A stretch of 64,000 nt of DNA. Source: Drosophila pseudoobscura. Its lineage: Eukaryota > Arthropoda > Insecta > Diptera > Drosophilidae. The notes under the pieces are model-generated. The model searched no databases. It saw only the letters and a program-made list of their open reading frames with translations, and was not told where the DNA came from. The stretch spans positions 2,728,001-2,792,000 of the forward strand of contig NC_046683.1 in the NCBI RefSeq assembly GCF_009870125.1. The letters are read 5' to 3'. Position numbers and translations under genes: made by a program. This document shows positions 22,927-35,300 of this stretch, in pieces. Position 1 is the stretch's first letter, and every line of letters begins with the position of its first letter.

Positions 22927-23499
22927 TGAAAACCATGCAACAATAAAGGGAATCCGTATATGATACATATGTAAATGCGCTAACAATAAATGTTATAAGT
23001 CATCTAAAAGCACACAGATTTGAAAATTGTACAATAAAGCAAAGCAAATTGAGATTACCTCACAGAACTTGCGACTTACTTTTGGGATAATACTCGAGAA
23101 ATTAAATTTTTATTAGATATAAGAAAACCAGAGATAAACGAGTATATAGAATAACAAATATCACAGATGACTATCCATTATCCCGAGCTGCTTTACTGGG
23201 AAAAAGCACTTCTGGGGTAGCAGAAAAGATCCACAAAGCCCACGGAATTTCTTAACTTTGAATAATTGTAACAAAATCTACCAGATGGGTAGAAAAGGAC
23301 ACTCTGGTACGAAAGAGGGGAGCTGGAATTGGATGAACGATGGAGGCCTTATATAATGGTAAGATCATAAGTATTGATATATCTCTTAATTAAGAATATA
23401 AGGTATCCATGGAGGGAACTCAGTCCTCTACCTTGAAGAATCCCAATCATATGAGTATTCGGGTGGTCGGCATCGCAGGACAAACCACCTTCCCGGGGC

Positions 23500-23532
23500 T
23501 ATAAAAGGCTCTGGAAAGTTCCAGAATCATTT
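23500..23532 (+). promoter_or_regulatory. TATA box, heat-shock element and initiator in tandem
   Basis: TATAAAA at 23500-23506 lies 29 bases before the A of TCATTT (23527-23532), which matches the fly initiator TCAKTY at the right spacing. Between them is a perfect three-unit heat-shock element, GAAAGTTCCAGAA (23514-23526: GAA, TTC, GAA at 5-base steps). No open frame follows. If active it would drive a non-coding transcript rightwards. Confidence 0.4.
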
Positions 23533-23747
23533 GAATGACCACAGACTCTGAAATGAGTAAACGAGTTTGATTGTTTTTTGGTCAATTATTTCGTTTATTA
23601 CTTTGTTTCAAGCAACTGTTTGCTGTATTTCTTTTCTCGCAGCAATTTCACATTTGGAGCTGATGGCTTATTGATTTGACATAACCTTTAACCTTAACAT
23701 TAGCTTAGCTGCTTTTTGCTTAAAATCATTCATCTATGCATAGATTG

Positions 23748-23786
23748 TTGCTGCTGCTGCTGCTGTTGTTGTTGTTCTTGTTGTTG
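23748..23786. repeat. CTG/GTT trinucleotide repeat
   Basis: An interrupted GCT and GTT trinucleotide run in non-coding DNA. Confidence 0.85.
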
Positions 23787-24251
23787 TATGTGGGATACGG
23801 GCACGTGTATTTGTATATATCTTTGTGGCATACTCGTATATAAAAACTCTTCCAATTTGTTAAATAACCTATAAATAATATTATATGTGTTTCTGTTCTT
23901 TCTTCTTCCTGTTTTAATAGTTTTTTTTGTTGTTTTTAAACATATTTAGTTATTTTTTGTATTTTATATTTTGTATTGTAATACTCGAACGTCTCGAATA
24001 CTCCATCTCGAGCGTCTCGAATTCATTCGAATTCCCCTATCAAATTTGATATATTGAATATTGAAATTTCTAAGCAACGGCTGAACGCCTGCGCCCCCTC
24101 CCCATCCAGCGGAATGGGATGTGGGGGGGATAGGCAGTATCATCTCGGTATGGTTTTTCTTCTTTTTCTTTTGTTTTCTTTACACACATGGTTGTTGGTT
24201 TCGTTTTGTTTTGTCACTCTCTGGCTTCTTAATCAGAACTTTAATTACATA

Positions 24252-24270
24252 TAGTAGTAGTAGTAGTAGT
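24252..24270. repeat. (TAG)6 microsatellite
   Basis: Six TAG units in non-coding DNA. Confidence 0.85.
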
Positions 24271-25110
24271 ATATTTTGTTGTTGTATCTATTATCTTTAT
24301 CTTTAACTTGATCTGTGTTTTATAGATCTGATCTGTGGTGTATATATCGTATCTATCATGTATGTATATGTATATATACTCGTATCGTTAAGGCGTAAAT
24401 AAATTACAAAAAAAAAGTAAATATATATATAAATATATATTGAAACCTAGCGGAGAATTAAACGAAATTACGAATAAGCGCAAGATCACAAGCAGTTTTT
24501 GTAGTTTTCGTTTCTATCTTTTTCTTTTTTTGTTTTCTTTTGTTTTTCTCTGTTTAGTTATTGATGTTTTGTTCCTCTCCGACGACTACTCCACAGTTGA
24601 TGAATGATTGGTATACATATATTTATATGTATCTATGTATGTATATAGCATGTATATATACGATATAAATATATATATAAATATTTATACATTTGTAATG
24701 TTTATTTTTAATTTAATTCGACACATAAAAAAGAAAAAATTCAGCTAAAAATTTGTGTATTCTTGTTGAGTTTCGGACTCTCACATGTGTGTGTGGGTAT
24801 ATGGTGTGGTTCTTACGTAGTTTCTAGTATATATATGCTTCTATATGGTTGGTGTGTGTTTACATGACTTGACTATAGCGTAGTGTAAACTCAAATCGTA
24901 ATTTCGCAGGGGATAATCCTAAGGGGGGCGGAGGGCGGAGCAATCCCCTTGAGATTGTCATCGAATGGGTGTTTGTTGTGTATCGTAGAGCGCAGGAGGA
25001 GCGTTTGCCTGAATGTCCATAGGGTGTGTGCGGTTGTGTGTGGTTGTGGGTGGTGTGTGTGTGTGTGTTCCTTCTGTATGTAACTAATTTGTGTTCTGTG
25101 TAGCATCTGT

Positions 25111-27118
25111 CTACTTTGCCGCCTTGGCCTTCTTTTCGTTCTCTGAGGTGATCTTGTTCTTGAGATGATCCTTGTAGTCGAGAATGCCGCCCTTCCACTT
25201 GGTCACCGTCTCCTTTTCGCACACCCAAATCTCCTCAGCCACCTGGAAAATTCATAAAGATCGTCCATAAGCATCCCAGCATCATCATCCCATCATGAAT
25301 CGCAAATTCCAAATCCCGATTGAATTCTTACCTGATTGATCAAACGGAAATCGTGACTAACTAGCACCATGCCGCCGTCAAAGTCATTGATGGCATCGGC
25401 CAGGGCATCGATTGTCTCCATGTCCAAGTGATTGGTCGGCTCGTCCAGCAGCAGGAGGTGGGGCACCTGCCAGGCGAGCCAGGCGAAGACGACGCGACAA
25501 CGCTGTCCGTCCGACAGCTGGCGAATGGGGCAGACCTGCTGGCGACCCGTGAGGCCGTAGCGGCCGATAATCTTGCGCATCTCCTCCTTCTCCTTGACAT
25601 CGGGAAAGGCGTGCATCATGTACTCCAGCGGACTGACATCGAGGTCGAGCAGCTCGTGCAGATGCTGGTGGTAGCGAGCGATGCGCAGATGGGAGTTCTT
25701 GCGGATCATTCCAGAGGTGGGCACCAGATCACCGTAAAGCAGCTTCAGCAGCGTCGACTTGCCGGCTCCGTTGGGGCCCACCAGAGCGAGACGTGTGTCC
25801 AAATCGATGCCAAACTCCAGATTCTTGTAGATCCAAGGCGTTTCATCGTTGTACCGGAAATTCACATTCTGCAAAGAGACACGCGAGGGATCAGAGAGAT
25901 GTCTGGATAGATGCGCTGAATGATGAATGATTGATGAATCGAGGCGCTTACCTGAACCATAATCACAGGTGGGGGAACCTTGCCGCACGAGGGGAAATAA
26001 AAGTTGAGGACCTTGTCGTCGGAGACCTTTTCGGTTAGGCCCTGGGCGACCATTTTGGCGAGGGTCTTCTCCTTGGACTGCGCCTGGCGCGCCAACTTGG
26101 CGGAGCCGTGACCGAATCTGGCAATGTAGTTCTTCATGTGCGATATCTGGTCCTGCTCCCAGTTGTACTGCTTCATCTGGTTCTCGAGCAGCTCCATGCG
26201 TGTCCGTACGAACGCTTCGTAGTTGCCGGTGTAGTACTTGAGGCGCTTGGCGGTCAAGTGAATGATGTTGGTGCAGACTCCGTTGAGGAAGTCCTGCGAG
26301 TGCGAGATGAGCACCAGGATGCGTTTGTATGTCTTCAGCTCCTCCTCCAGCCACACGCAAGCGTCCAGATCCAAGTGATTGGTCGGCTCATCGAGCAGCA
26401 GCAGATGAGGTTTCACGAAGAGGGCACGGGCCAGGGCGATGCGCATACGCCAGCCACCAGAGAAATCCTTGGCCTGTTTCTGTTGCATGGCCTTGTCGAA
26501 GCCAAGACCGTGCAGAATCCGGGCGGCCTTTACCTCGGCCAGATCGGCGGACATGTCGTCGAGACGCTCGTAGATATCGATCAGCTGCTCCTGGGCATCG
26601 TCCTCCTCGCTCATGGCCAGCTCCTCGGCGAGCTTCTCGAGCTTGATGCGCTCCTCGTCCACCTCCATGACGCACTGGAGGGCGCTCTTCGAGCTGGCCG
26701 GTATCTCACGCGTCAAATGGAAAATGTCAATGTGCGGTGGAATGGGCACCTCGCGCCCGCCCAGCACGGCCAGCAGCGAGGACTTGCCGCAGCCATTGAG
26801 ACCGATCAGGCCGTAGCGACGGCCGCAGTTCAGCTCCAGCATGGTGTCCTGCAGCAGCTCGGAGCCGAAGAACGTTATCGAGAAGTTGGCGATCTTGACA
26901 TCGCGCGAGCGCGGATGCACGGCCAGGGAGCCGGTGCAGGAGCGGGCCTCGGCACTGATGCGGGCCTCCTCCTCGAGCTTGGCGCACAGCTTCTCCTCCT
27001 CGGTCAGTTCGCGCTCCGGCTGGCCGTTGGCCTTCTTGGTGGAGGGAATCTGTTGGATCTTCTTGTTACGGGCATCCTTCTTGCGCTGCGCATCGCGTTT
27101 CTTTGAGTCGGAAGGCAT
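25111..27118 (-). CDS. ABCF2-type ATPase (CG9281 homologue)
   Basis: A soluble twin-ABC protein of the ABCF family, which acts on ribosomes rather than transporting. Exons on the minus strand are 27118-25952, 25868-25332 and 25242-25111. All join in phase 0 with GT-AG introns to give 611 residues. It starts [11 protein letters not shown], as in human ABCF2. First ATPase: Walker [10 protein letters not shown], signature DFSGGWRMR, Walker [15 protein letters not shown]. Linker [20 protein letters not shown]. Second ATPase: Walker [10 protein letters not shown], signature [10 protein letters not shown], Walker [15 protein letters not shown]. There is no membrane segment. The 5' UTR is probably split: GTAAGT (minus strand) starts at 28065 and an AG lies a few bases before the ATG. 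This is an inferred intron of about 940 bases. Confidence 0.95.
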
Positions 27119-27414
27119 TTTATCTGCCAATATAAAAAAAATATATTATACTATTACACTTTATTTGGACTTTTGTTGCCGAGTGTTTTATATTTTCTCT
27201 GGATTTCTGCCTAGATGCCAACAAAATCTGGGTTTGCTTTGTACATTAATCTGCCAAATAGGGATAATCATTTGCTCGCAATAGCCCCTGTTACGACAAG
27301 GTCATGTAACGCTGCACAGCAGGGTTGTCGGGCGGCCCTGCGTAATCAGGGTCACCTGCGTATGCATGTGCAGCACGCTTTCAGGCGCCCCACAGCACAG
27401 ACGCTACATACATA

Positions 27415-27436
27415 TGTATGTATGTATGTATGTATG
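27415..27436. repeat. TATG tetranucleotide repeat
   Basis: Five to six TATG units in the probable ABCF2 5' UTR intron. Confidence 0.85.
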
Positions 27437-29294
27437 CATGTAGATGTGATCCCCCACAGACCCCTTACCTACATCAACCATCCACTATCCACCACCCACC
27501 TTGCACCTGAGCAGCGCAGCGCAGCGAAGCGAACAACTGTTTCAACAAATGTTTGGTTTGGTCTCAATTTTAAATTTAGACAGCGTCAGCAAAAACGGAA
27601 AAATTTCCACTGTGCCTTCGGCGTGTGCTTGCGGGTTTCACTGTTGCTGAGCGGACCACTTCGTGTTCCGCGTCGCGTCTGCTTCCCCTCGCGCGCTTCA
27701 CGATGATTCACAGTTCACAGTTAGCCAAGCGCCTGCATTCACTATACACTACACACAATACCAAGGAATTCCGTTGCTGCAACGGACGGGCGGGACGGAA
27801 AAAGGGAAATCAGAAAGAAAATGTGCAAAAAAAATTGCAGCACTCGTGTACGTACACGCGCTAGAAAACACTACTGCCGATCTACCACCTTGCCCCTGTA
27901 GTCTGTAGTCGCGCACACAAGGCAACGCAACGCAACGCACACACACACGCAGGGCCAACGGCGAACGACATTCGCAGAAACACAGACACAGGCAGGGAAA
28001 AGTGCATGTGTGTGGATTGCGCACGTTATTGAATTTTCCACAGCTTTGACCGTGCTTTTACTTACCTTTTAACTTTTAATAAATAATAGAGGTGTCGCGA
28101 ACAGGAACGGATCGAAGTCTTAAAACACAGGTTCGCAAATTATCGGCTGTCTGCCTTCGGACTGGTGCTGGCGGCCGCTTAGAGGGGGGAACAGAACACA
28201 CACACGCAACAGAGCAGCTGAAAGGCGTTTACACGTGTTTCGGTTTGGGATCACAGCTTTTCAGCTGGCAGTGCTGCCATCCGTGATTGCGTTGACATTC
28301 CTCGATTTTGATATTCGGCTCAGATTTACTAGCCTGCTAGAACTCTCAGGGCCAATCATATAATTTTACTCGATAAATGAATCAATTTCCTACTTGATTT
28401 TCTAACGTCAAGTACTCATTTTCATTTGGTTCCTTAATAAAATAAGGTTTAAGCAATGAAAGCAATGTAAAACATGAAGCATAATTTAATTTTTACATGG
28501 TAAATACATGGTAACTACGCACGTGCTACGTACCAACTACAAATTTATGTAATTATCGACAGAGACACCTGACGGAAAATGTGCATATTTCATGAAAAAT
28601 ACTGGAAATTACTAGAAAATACTCAAAAATACCATTAAAAGTATTCAAATATGAAGGGTGTGTGACCAAGACATGGTGCAACTCATTACTGTTACACGCA
28701 CGTGTTTCGGTTCCGGATCAGTGTGACCGCGGAATTACTGATAAAATATTCCGTAAAATATAGCGATGAAAAAAACTGTTTTACTAAATAAGCATGAAAC
28801 TAACCATCATTTTCCGTGGCATATTCCCGCAATTTCATTGTGTCTCCTAGACTATGTCTAACATATAATAGATTTGGAATATTTGTCCACCTGAATCTAT
28901 TTCGTACATTTGATTAAATCTACTTCTGCAAGTTTTGAAACAACTGGCAACTGTAAATATACCTAATACAATATAAAACCACGTAAATGTCCACCCTTCT
29001 CCGACTTTTGAAACAAGTCCATTTGATATGCATGTAAAATGTAATGTAAATGTAAAATGTAGAATGAAGTGCTAGCATATGTATTTAAAATATTTTATTT
29101 AAGAAAAAATGGTATAGAAACTTCCATAAGCAGGTTTTTTGAATTTGCGCTTTCAAATCGTTCTTACGTGCATCATTTATTCTGGATTGGATTTATGGAG
29201 ATCATTGGAACTGCATTTCCCAACCATTGAAAAGGTGAACCCCACCGGGAAATGTAACGGCCAATGAAAATCGTCAAACATGCAGTACATTTAC

Positions 29295-29382
29295 GGTATA
29301 TTTTTTAATTGAGACCGCATATTTAGGTATATTTCCGTGGGTCGGACGTATATTCTATAGATAAATCCGATAGGTCACACTG
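29295..29382 (+). promoter_or_regulatory. Motif 6 plus Motif 1 core promoter of the MADF gene
   Basis: GGTATATTT occurs at 29295 and 29326 (Ohler Motif 6 core) and GGTCACACTG at 29373 (Motif 1). Together they are the typical TATA-less housekeeping promoter of flies, and the ATG follows about 100 bases later. Confidence 0.65.
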
Positions 29383-29480
29383 GCTCTAGTAAACAATCAA
29401 AAGGAAAAACAAGAAAAGAATAATACAGTTGGTAACCAGTTAATATGTAGAGCGAAAACTGAAAACGAAACACTGTAGCC

Positions 29481-30501
29481 ATGTCGAAATTGAGCGATGG
29501 CAGCATTTCAATCTGCAAGTTCTTGGAGGCCTACGAACAGCAGCCTTGCTTGTACAACCCCGAATTGGAGAACTACAAGAATCGTGTGGCCCGCGAGGAG
29601 GCCTACACCGCGATGATCGAGGAGCTCAAGGTTCCACAACTGTCGATCAACGATATCAAGCGGAAGATCAAGAGTATACGCACCGTCTACTCCAAGGAGC
29701 TGGGCACTCGCAGGCGCTTCAAGGAACAGGGCAAGCCCTACGACACAAAGCTTATTTGGTTCAATCTGGCCGATGCCTTCCTTTCGAATTCCCACGGCAG
29801 GAACGTGAGTACATGCATCTATAGGGTTCCCCCTTTCTAATATACATAATCGACATCCATAGAGAAAGAAAACGCCAGCCGTGAATCCAGCTAGCAGAAT
29901 CCTTTTCAATGCCACTTCGGACATCAGTATGAGCGAGGATGCCATAGAGGCGGCGGTTGGTGACGAAACGGATTATACGGAAAGCACCAAACAGCATTTT
30001 GTGGCATCGTCCACTCCCAATGGTCGCAGCACTCGGCAAAATTCTATGACAAATGGCAGCGGACGCAGTTTGACCTACGACCTCACTGTTGATGATTCCA
30101 TTTTAGAGGAAAATACACAAGTACAGGAGGAGCTCACGGGCCAGAGTCAACCAAACACACAGCAGCAGCAGCAGCGCAAACCTGTATACACTTCTCCGGG
30201 AGCTGCACAGCCTCCAGTCCGCAGCCTTCAGCCGGAGTCGGAGCAGCAGCAGCAACAGATCGATCCACCAGCTACAGCCCCACCACCACCACTAGTGGCA
30301 CTTGCCGCACCGCATCCCGATGATGATATGACGCACTTTGGCCAAAGCATTGGATCGCAGCTGCGGCAGATAACCAATCCGTACAGCCGCTCATGGGCCA
30401 AGATGCGCATTCAGCAGATACTCTTTTCCGCCGAGACCGGAAGCTTTGAAAGCTCCGCAGGCAACTTTATTGATGCCACAAATTTCACCTCTCCAGTTTA
30501 G
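29481..30501 (+). CDS. MADF-BESS DNA-binding protein
   Basis: A probable transcription factor or chromatin co-factor. Exons 29481-29804 and 29863-30501 join in phase 0 to 320 residues. The MADF domain (Myb/SANT-like) covers about residues 10-105: ICKFLEAYEQQPCLYNPELE, IKRKIKSIRTVYSKELG, KLIWFNLADAFL. A charged linker follows, then a Q/P-rich middle with QQQQQ runs and PPATAPPPPL. A C-terminal BESS motif lies at about residues 260-300: DDDMTHFGQSIGSQLRQI then RSWAKMRIQQILF. BESS usually mediates protein contact. PolyA signal at 30677. Flies have dozens of such genes and I cannot name this one with certainty. Confidence 0.88.
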
Positions 30502-30947
30502 TTTACAGACTTACAGGGTTTTATTTTTAGTATTATGGATTATGTACCAGAGAAGCTTAAAGTTACTAGTTTTATAGTTTATTCAAACGATTTCCAAAAA
30601 TTACATTAGTTTTTTTTTTTTATTTTTAATATCGAATTGCTTTAAAAGGCGAATTTTTTTAAAGGAAATTTAAAGAAATAAAATATTCCATAATTAATCA
30701 AAAAATCACTTTAATCATATTTAGACCTTGAACTAATTTCTATAATTTCAAAATCGATAGCTTTGAAATTTGGCCAACAGTTCTGTAATAAAGGTATTCT
30801 TGAAAGAGTTTTAACAATATATAAGCGGACGAACGCAAAGAAAAGATTATACTGATATTAACATTAAATTGAGTTAATTTTATATTATGGAATATCGGTA
30901 TCATCAATTTATTAAATTATTATTATTAAATTATTGTCTAGGACCCC

Positions 30948-31083
30948 GGAATTTAGTAATAGGGTAGTGTCCATCCACCTTTCCAGCTCGCTCCCTCGGC
31001 TCCCAGAGAGACTAGAAAGAAATAACCGACGGATGGTCCTCGAACGAGAGCAGATGTGGTGACGACACCTTATTACTAAATTT
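30948..31083. repeat. imperfect inverted repeat able to fold into a hairpin
   Basis: AATTTAGTAATA (30950-30961) is the exact reverse complement of TATTACTAAATT (31071-31082). Pairing continues imperfectly inward, GTGTCCATCCAC and AGCTCGCTC against CAGATGTGGTGACGACAC and GAACGAGAG. The arms are about 40-45 bases around a short centre. It may be a remnant of a foldback or MITE-type element, or a structured RNA. No coding content. Confidence 0.55.
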
Positions 31084-31187
31084 ATCTTGGTATATATTCT
31101 CTTCGTGGCGCGATTTTCCCTTCGTTTTTACATAAATATGTAATTAAGATGTGGCAAATGTATGTTGCCATGTCAAAAAATTTGCAG

Positions 31188-31350
31188 TTTGGTGGACCTT
31201 TTTTTATAAGCAGACCAATAGAAAAGAGTACTTAAAGTTAGCCAATCTTGTAGGAAATTGATTTATCAATGGAATAAAACTATGTATTCAGGTATGGAAG
31301 TCGTAGCTAGCTAGCAATATCAAATGGAATATCAAAATCGAGGAATATGG
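31188..31350. repeat. diverged duplicate of a segment at 55540-55695
   Basis: The two stretches align in the same order: GACCTTTTTT, then CCAATA(G)AAA, AGCCA, GTAG(G)AAATTGATT, ATAAAACTATGT, TAGCT, and a C(G)AGGAATATG end. I judge similarity at roughly two thirds. The downstream copy overlaps the 3' end of the 60-codon gene at 55391, so this may be an old duplicate of that region. Confidence 0.45.
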
Positions 31351-31663
31351 TTTCCAATCACAGACTGAGAACGATTAACCCCTTGTAGACCAAGGGGCAT
31401 TTTAATATGTCATCGAATATAATGAAAATTGAATTATTTTAACGCAGTTAATGTGAAAGATATCGTGTTTTTCTTTTAAGCTCAGAGGAAAGATGCCATG
31501 GATCCACAAGAAGAATTTACAATCAGTAATATTTTCCGACATACCTCAAGTCGTTGAACTGTTTAAGTAGAGGGGGCTGAAGTGGGCTAAGTTAATTTTT
31601 CATCGGTATCGACAAAGTTGACGCTTCCGCGTGCACATATTTTTTTGCAATATAAAAATTTAG

Positions 31664-32305
<642 letters not shown>

Positions 32306-35300
32306 GATATGTCGTCGTCGTGACGCCTATATATGTTTTAATTAAGATTAAGAAACAAATAAAATAAAATCCGAGGCGAGGCTAAAGGCGTGTCGCGAAT
32401 TTGTCTGGGCAAGCCGCGTCCGTCGTTGATTCCGCGATGAGCATTGCATTCATCGTTGGTAGCACGTCCGTTGCTGGCGCTTCAGCCTGAACTCAGAGCT
32501 CCATGTCTAACGTCCTGATAGGGTATCTGTGGCTGGCCTTGGCCACTCTGGAGATCAAGACCAAGCTGGACCTTCTCCATTTGATCTTTGATCGGCATTC
32601 GATTACAATGAATGAGGTGTGGTGTTCATCGCCTGCCTCATGTATTGAAGCATTTGAGTCCAATGACCAGTGGAACAATGGCAATGCGGATATCGAGAGC
32701 GCATGATTCGGACCGACATTCGCAAAATATCCGCCCGAGAGGCGCTGACCCAGAAGAGCGGTAAATGCTCTATCTTTCGTTAGCGAATTGGCCACAACAA
32801 AAATGGAAGCAAGCCGGCCATCAGCATTTAATAAAGACAAATTAAGTATAATTAGGGCAGCAGTCGAATGAAGTTGTATTTTATTAATTCATATGGAGAT
32901 AATATTCATGTCGATTCAATTTCTTTAATGCATGCGTGAATTCATCCAATATTGGTGGATTTTCCGTTCAGCATCAGGAAGAGGAGATGCGCCAATCCAA
33001 TCCCACAATGCCAGTCTGCCGCCAGCGAGATATATATGACGAGAAGTATATCTTGTCTTCGAACCACTGTAGGACAGATAGGGTAATCAAACATATCACA
33101 CCACACAGGCATTCAGGTCAACAACAAAAACAAAGAAGAGAATTATATTATATTCTTAAAGAGCACACGACAGGGAACGCGGCAGGCATTCTATTGGAGG
33201 AAGACGAAACTGGCATGCATGCCTATCTAGTTTATACAATTTCAGATCTTTACGAATCTACACCGAAAAAACCATCGTTAATCGCGTTTGTTATTCGGAA
33301 TAGTGTATTTAAAAAAATAATACGTCGATAAATTCGATTTATCGCAAAGAAATACCGATACTATTTTGAAAGCTACCCTGTGCATCGATAAGCAGAATTA
33401 AAAGTCGTGAATTTATGACCTTAAGACATGAAACAATACAAATTAGTGGCCATTTGCTCAAAAAACAATTCAGAAAAGTTGATGAAAATTATGCCATTGT
33501 TGATAAGTTCCGCAATAATTATTTCACCAGTAAAAAATATATTATCATCCAACAATATATATCGATATATTGATATGCCAATTTATATCATCCCTATCTT
33601 GCATTTATTTGCCTTTTGCTGGTAGTTGAAATTTCAAGAAAACCGAGATTGTTAAATATACCAAATTAGAACGTTTTACAGAGAAAATAACATAGCAGCA
33701 ATGCTGCAGTTTAATATTAATGTAAGTATTGCATCAGAGTTCTTTTTTCAAGGAAAGCATTCACACACGCACATCTACTCTAATTGTTTTCTGCGTTCTG
33801 ACTGTGGAAATTTCATTTTTTTCACGGTAGTTTTTTCTACTTTGGACTTCTTTTTTTGCATTTCATGCATTGCTATTGCGCGTGTGTCTGGCCTGGCTGT
33901 GAAAAGAACGTTACATTATTAAAGAAAAAAGGCTGAGGTTCGTGCAAAAAAAGAATCGAAAAAAGCATAATGAAAAAAAATGCATTGCATCGGGCGAGAC
34001 AGGGAGCGGAGCTGGTTTTGTTTTTGTTGCTGGGGCGAAAAAACAGACTTCTTCAACACACGCACGCATACACATGCATATTGGGTCGGTAGAAATCTTA
34101 GGAAATGCCGCACGGAAAAATAATGCCCGTGTTTCTAGAAATCGGGGTGCTCCGCAAGACACACACACACGACTGCACCTAGACATACATGTACATGCAC
34201 GCAAAAGTGTAAATTTCATAGTAAAAAGAGATGAAAAGAAAACTGTTTCTGGCTGCATAAGGCTCCCTTTCTAAGTCGATCCCCCTCCTTCGCCCTTCCC
34301 ACCGTTTGTTTTGCGTCGCAGGCCAACCTTGACTTACGCACAGGCCACCGTCGCGACTCCTTTCCCCGCTACGTACCGCACCGCTCCACTCCACCCTTTT
34401 CATCAGTCTTCTCCACTCTTCGACGCATCGCTCGGCGCCGCGTCTCGGTGTACGGTTGGCGCTCATTTGACATTTCGCTCAAACATGTTGCGTTTGAGCC
34501 TGTATAGACGTGTGCCTGTCCGGTCTGTGGCTAGGTGTGTGTGAGTCTGTCTGTCAGAAATGATACAATTACAAATGCATTTCACTCTATATCTATATCC
34601 TAACGCATCGGAAAGTTCTTGTTAATGCGCGCGCGCTCTTTTTCCGATTTACCTTACGCGTTATTTCTTCGTGTGTTGTGTTCTGTGTGCTGCTTTGCGG
34701 CTGTTGCCAGTTGGAAATTTATTGTGCGTCCAATTGGCATTTGTGTGTGTGTGTGTGCGTTGGTTAAGTGTGGAAGGGATGCAGCATTTCTGCTAACGTA
34801 GTGGTAGTGTGCCTTTCCGTTTTGTTCCGTTCACAGCTGACAAGTGCAGTTACTTATTCGGCTGTGTTCTGTGCTGTGCGTGCGCGTGTGCAAGTGTGTT
34901 TGTTCCTTCACAGCGTTTTCCCCATAAATCCGGGAGCTCGCTCTCAACCATTTTTCATTTATTTTGATAGATATATATTCCGGCAGTGTTCAGCCAACAT
35001 TTTCATTTCGATTCGCAGTCTCGTCCCATCTCGTTCGCACAGCTGCCAAGTGCAGTTACTCTTTTTCTGCTGCGTAGGTGGTGCGCTAGTGTTAGTGTGT
35101 GCTGAACGCAGTTTCCTTTGGAGAAAAAAGGAAACAAAAAACTTATTTTTTCGCCGAGCTTGCATTTTCTTTTCCAGTCAAATTCCAATCATATATATCG
35201 GTGATATTTCTTGTTTTTTTTGTGTATTCGTCCCATCCACATTTTATTTTATGTGTGCGTTCGTGACAGTTTTTGTTTCTGTTATTGTTTTTGTTTTTGG

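Larger units (their letters stand above)
22295..25110. other. convergent spacer, HAP40 to ABCF2
   Basis: No protein-coding gene seen. It holds the HAP40 3' end, an inverted-repeat element at 22556-22926, an AATAAA at 22942, a TATA/HSE/initiator promoter-like block at 23500-23532, and from about 23560 a T-rich and then TATA-rich stretch with microsatellites. The second half could be a long ABCF2 3' UTR on the minus strand or a separate non-coding transcript from the 23.5 kb promoter. GTGTGT tracts lie near 25015-25070. Confidence 0.5.
27119..29480. other. ABCF2 5' region and spacer to the MADF gene
   Basis: 27119-28065 is probably the ABCF2 5' UTR intron; it contains a TATG microsatellite at 27415-27436. 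Around 28200-28740 two blocks with a CACGTG core and 19 of 21 matching bases (28233 and 28700) may mark the ABCF2 promoter. 28540-28660 has several AAATAC(T/C) repeats, the reverse of the Motif 6 core. No coding exon seen. Confidence 0.5.

Noticed and set aside
32493-33331. 115-codon (minus) and 131-codon (plus) frames downstream of Rpb5
   Set aside because: I could not link either to a family. The first has gene-like GC content and could be a decayed duplicate, but nothing confirms it.
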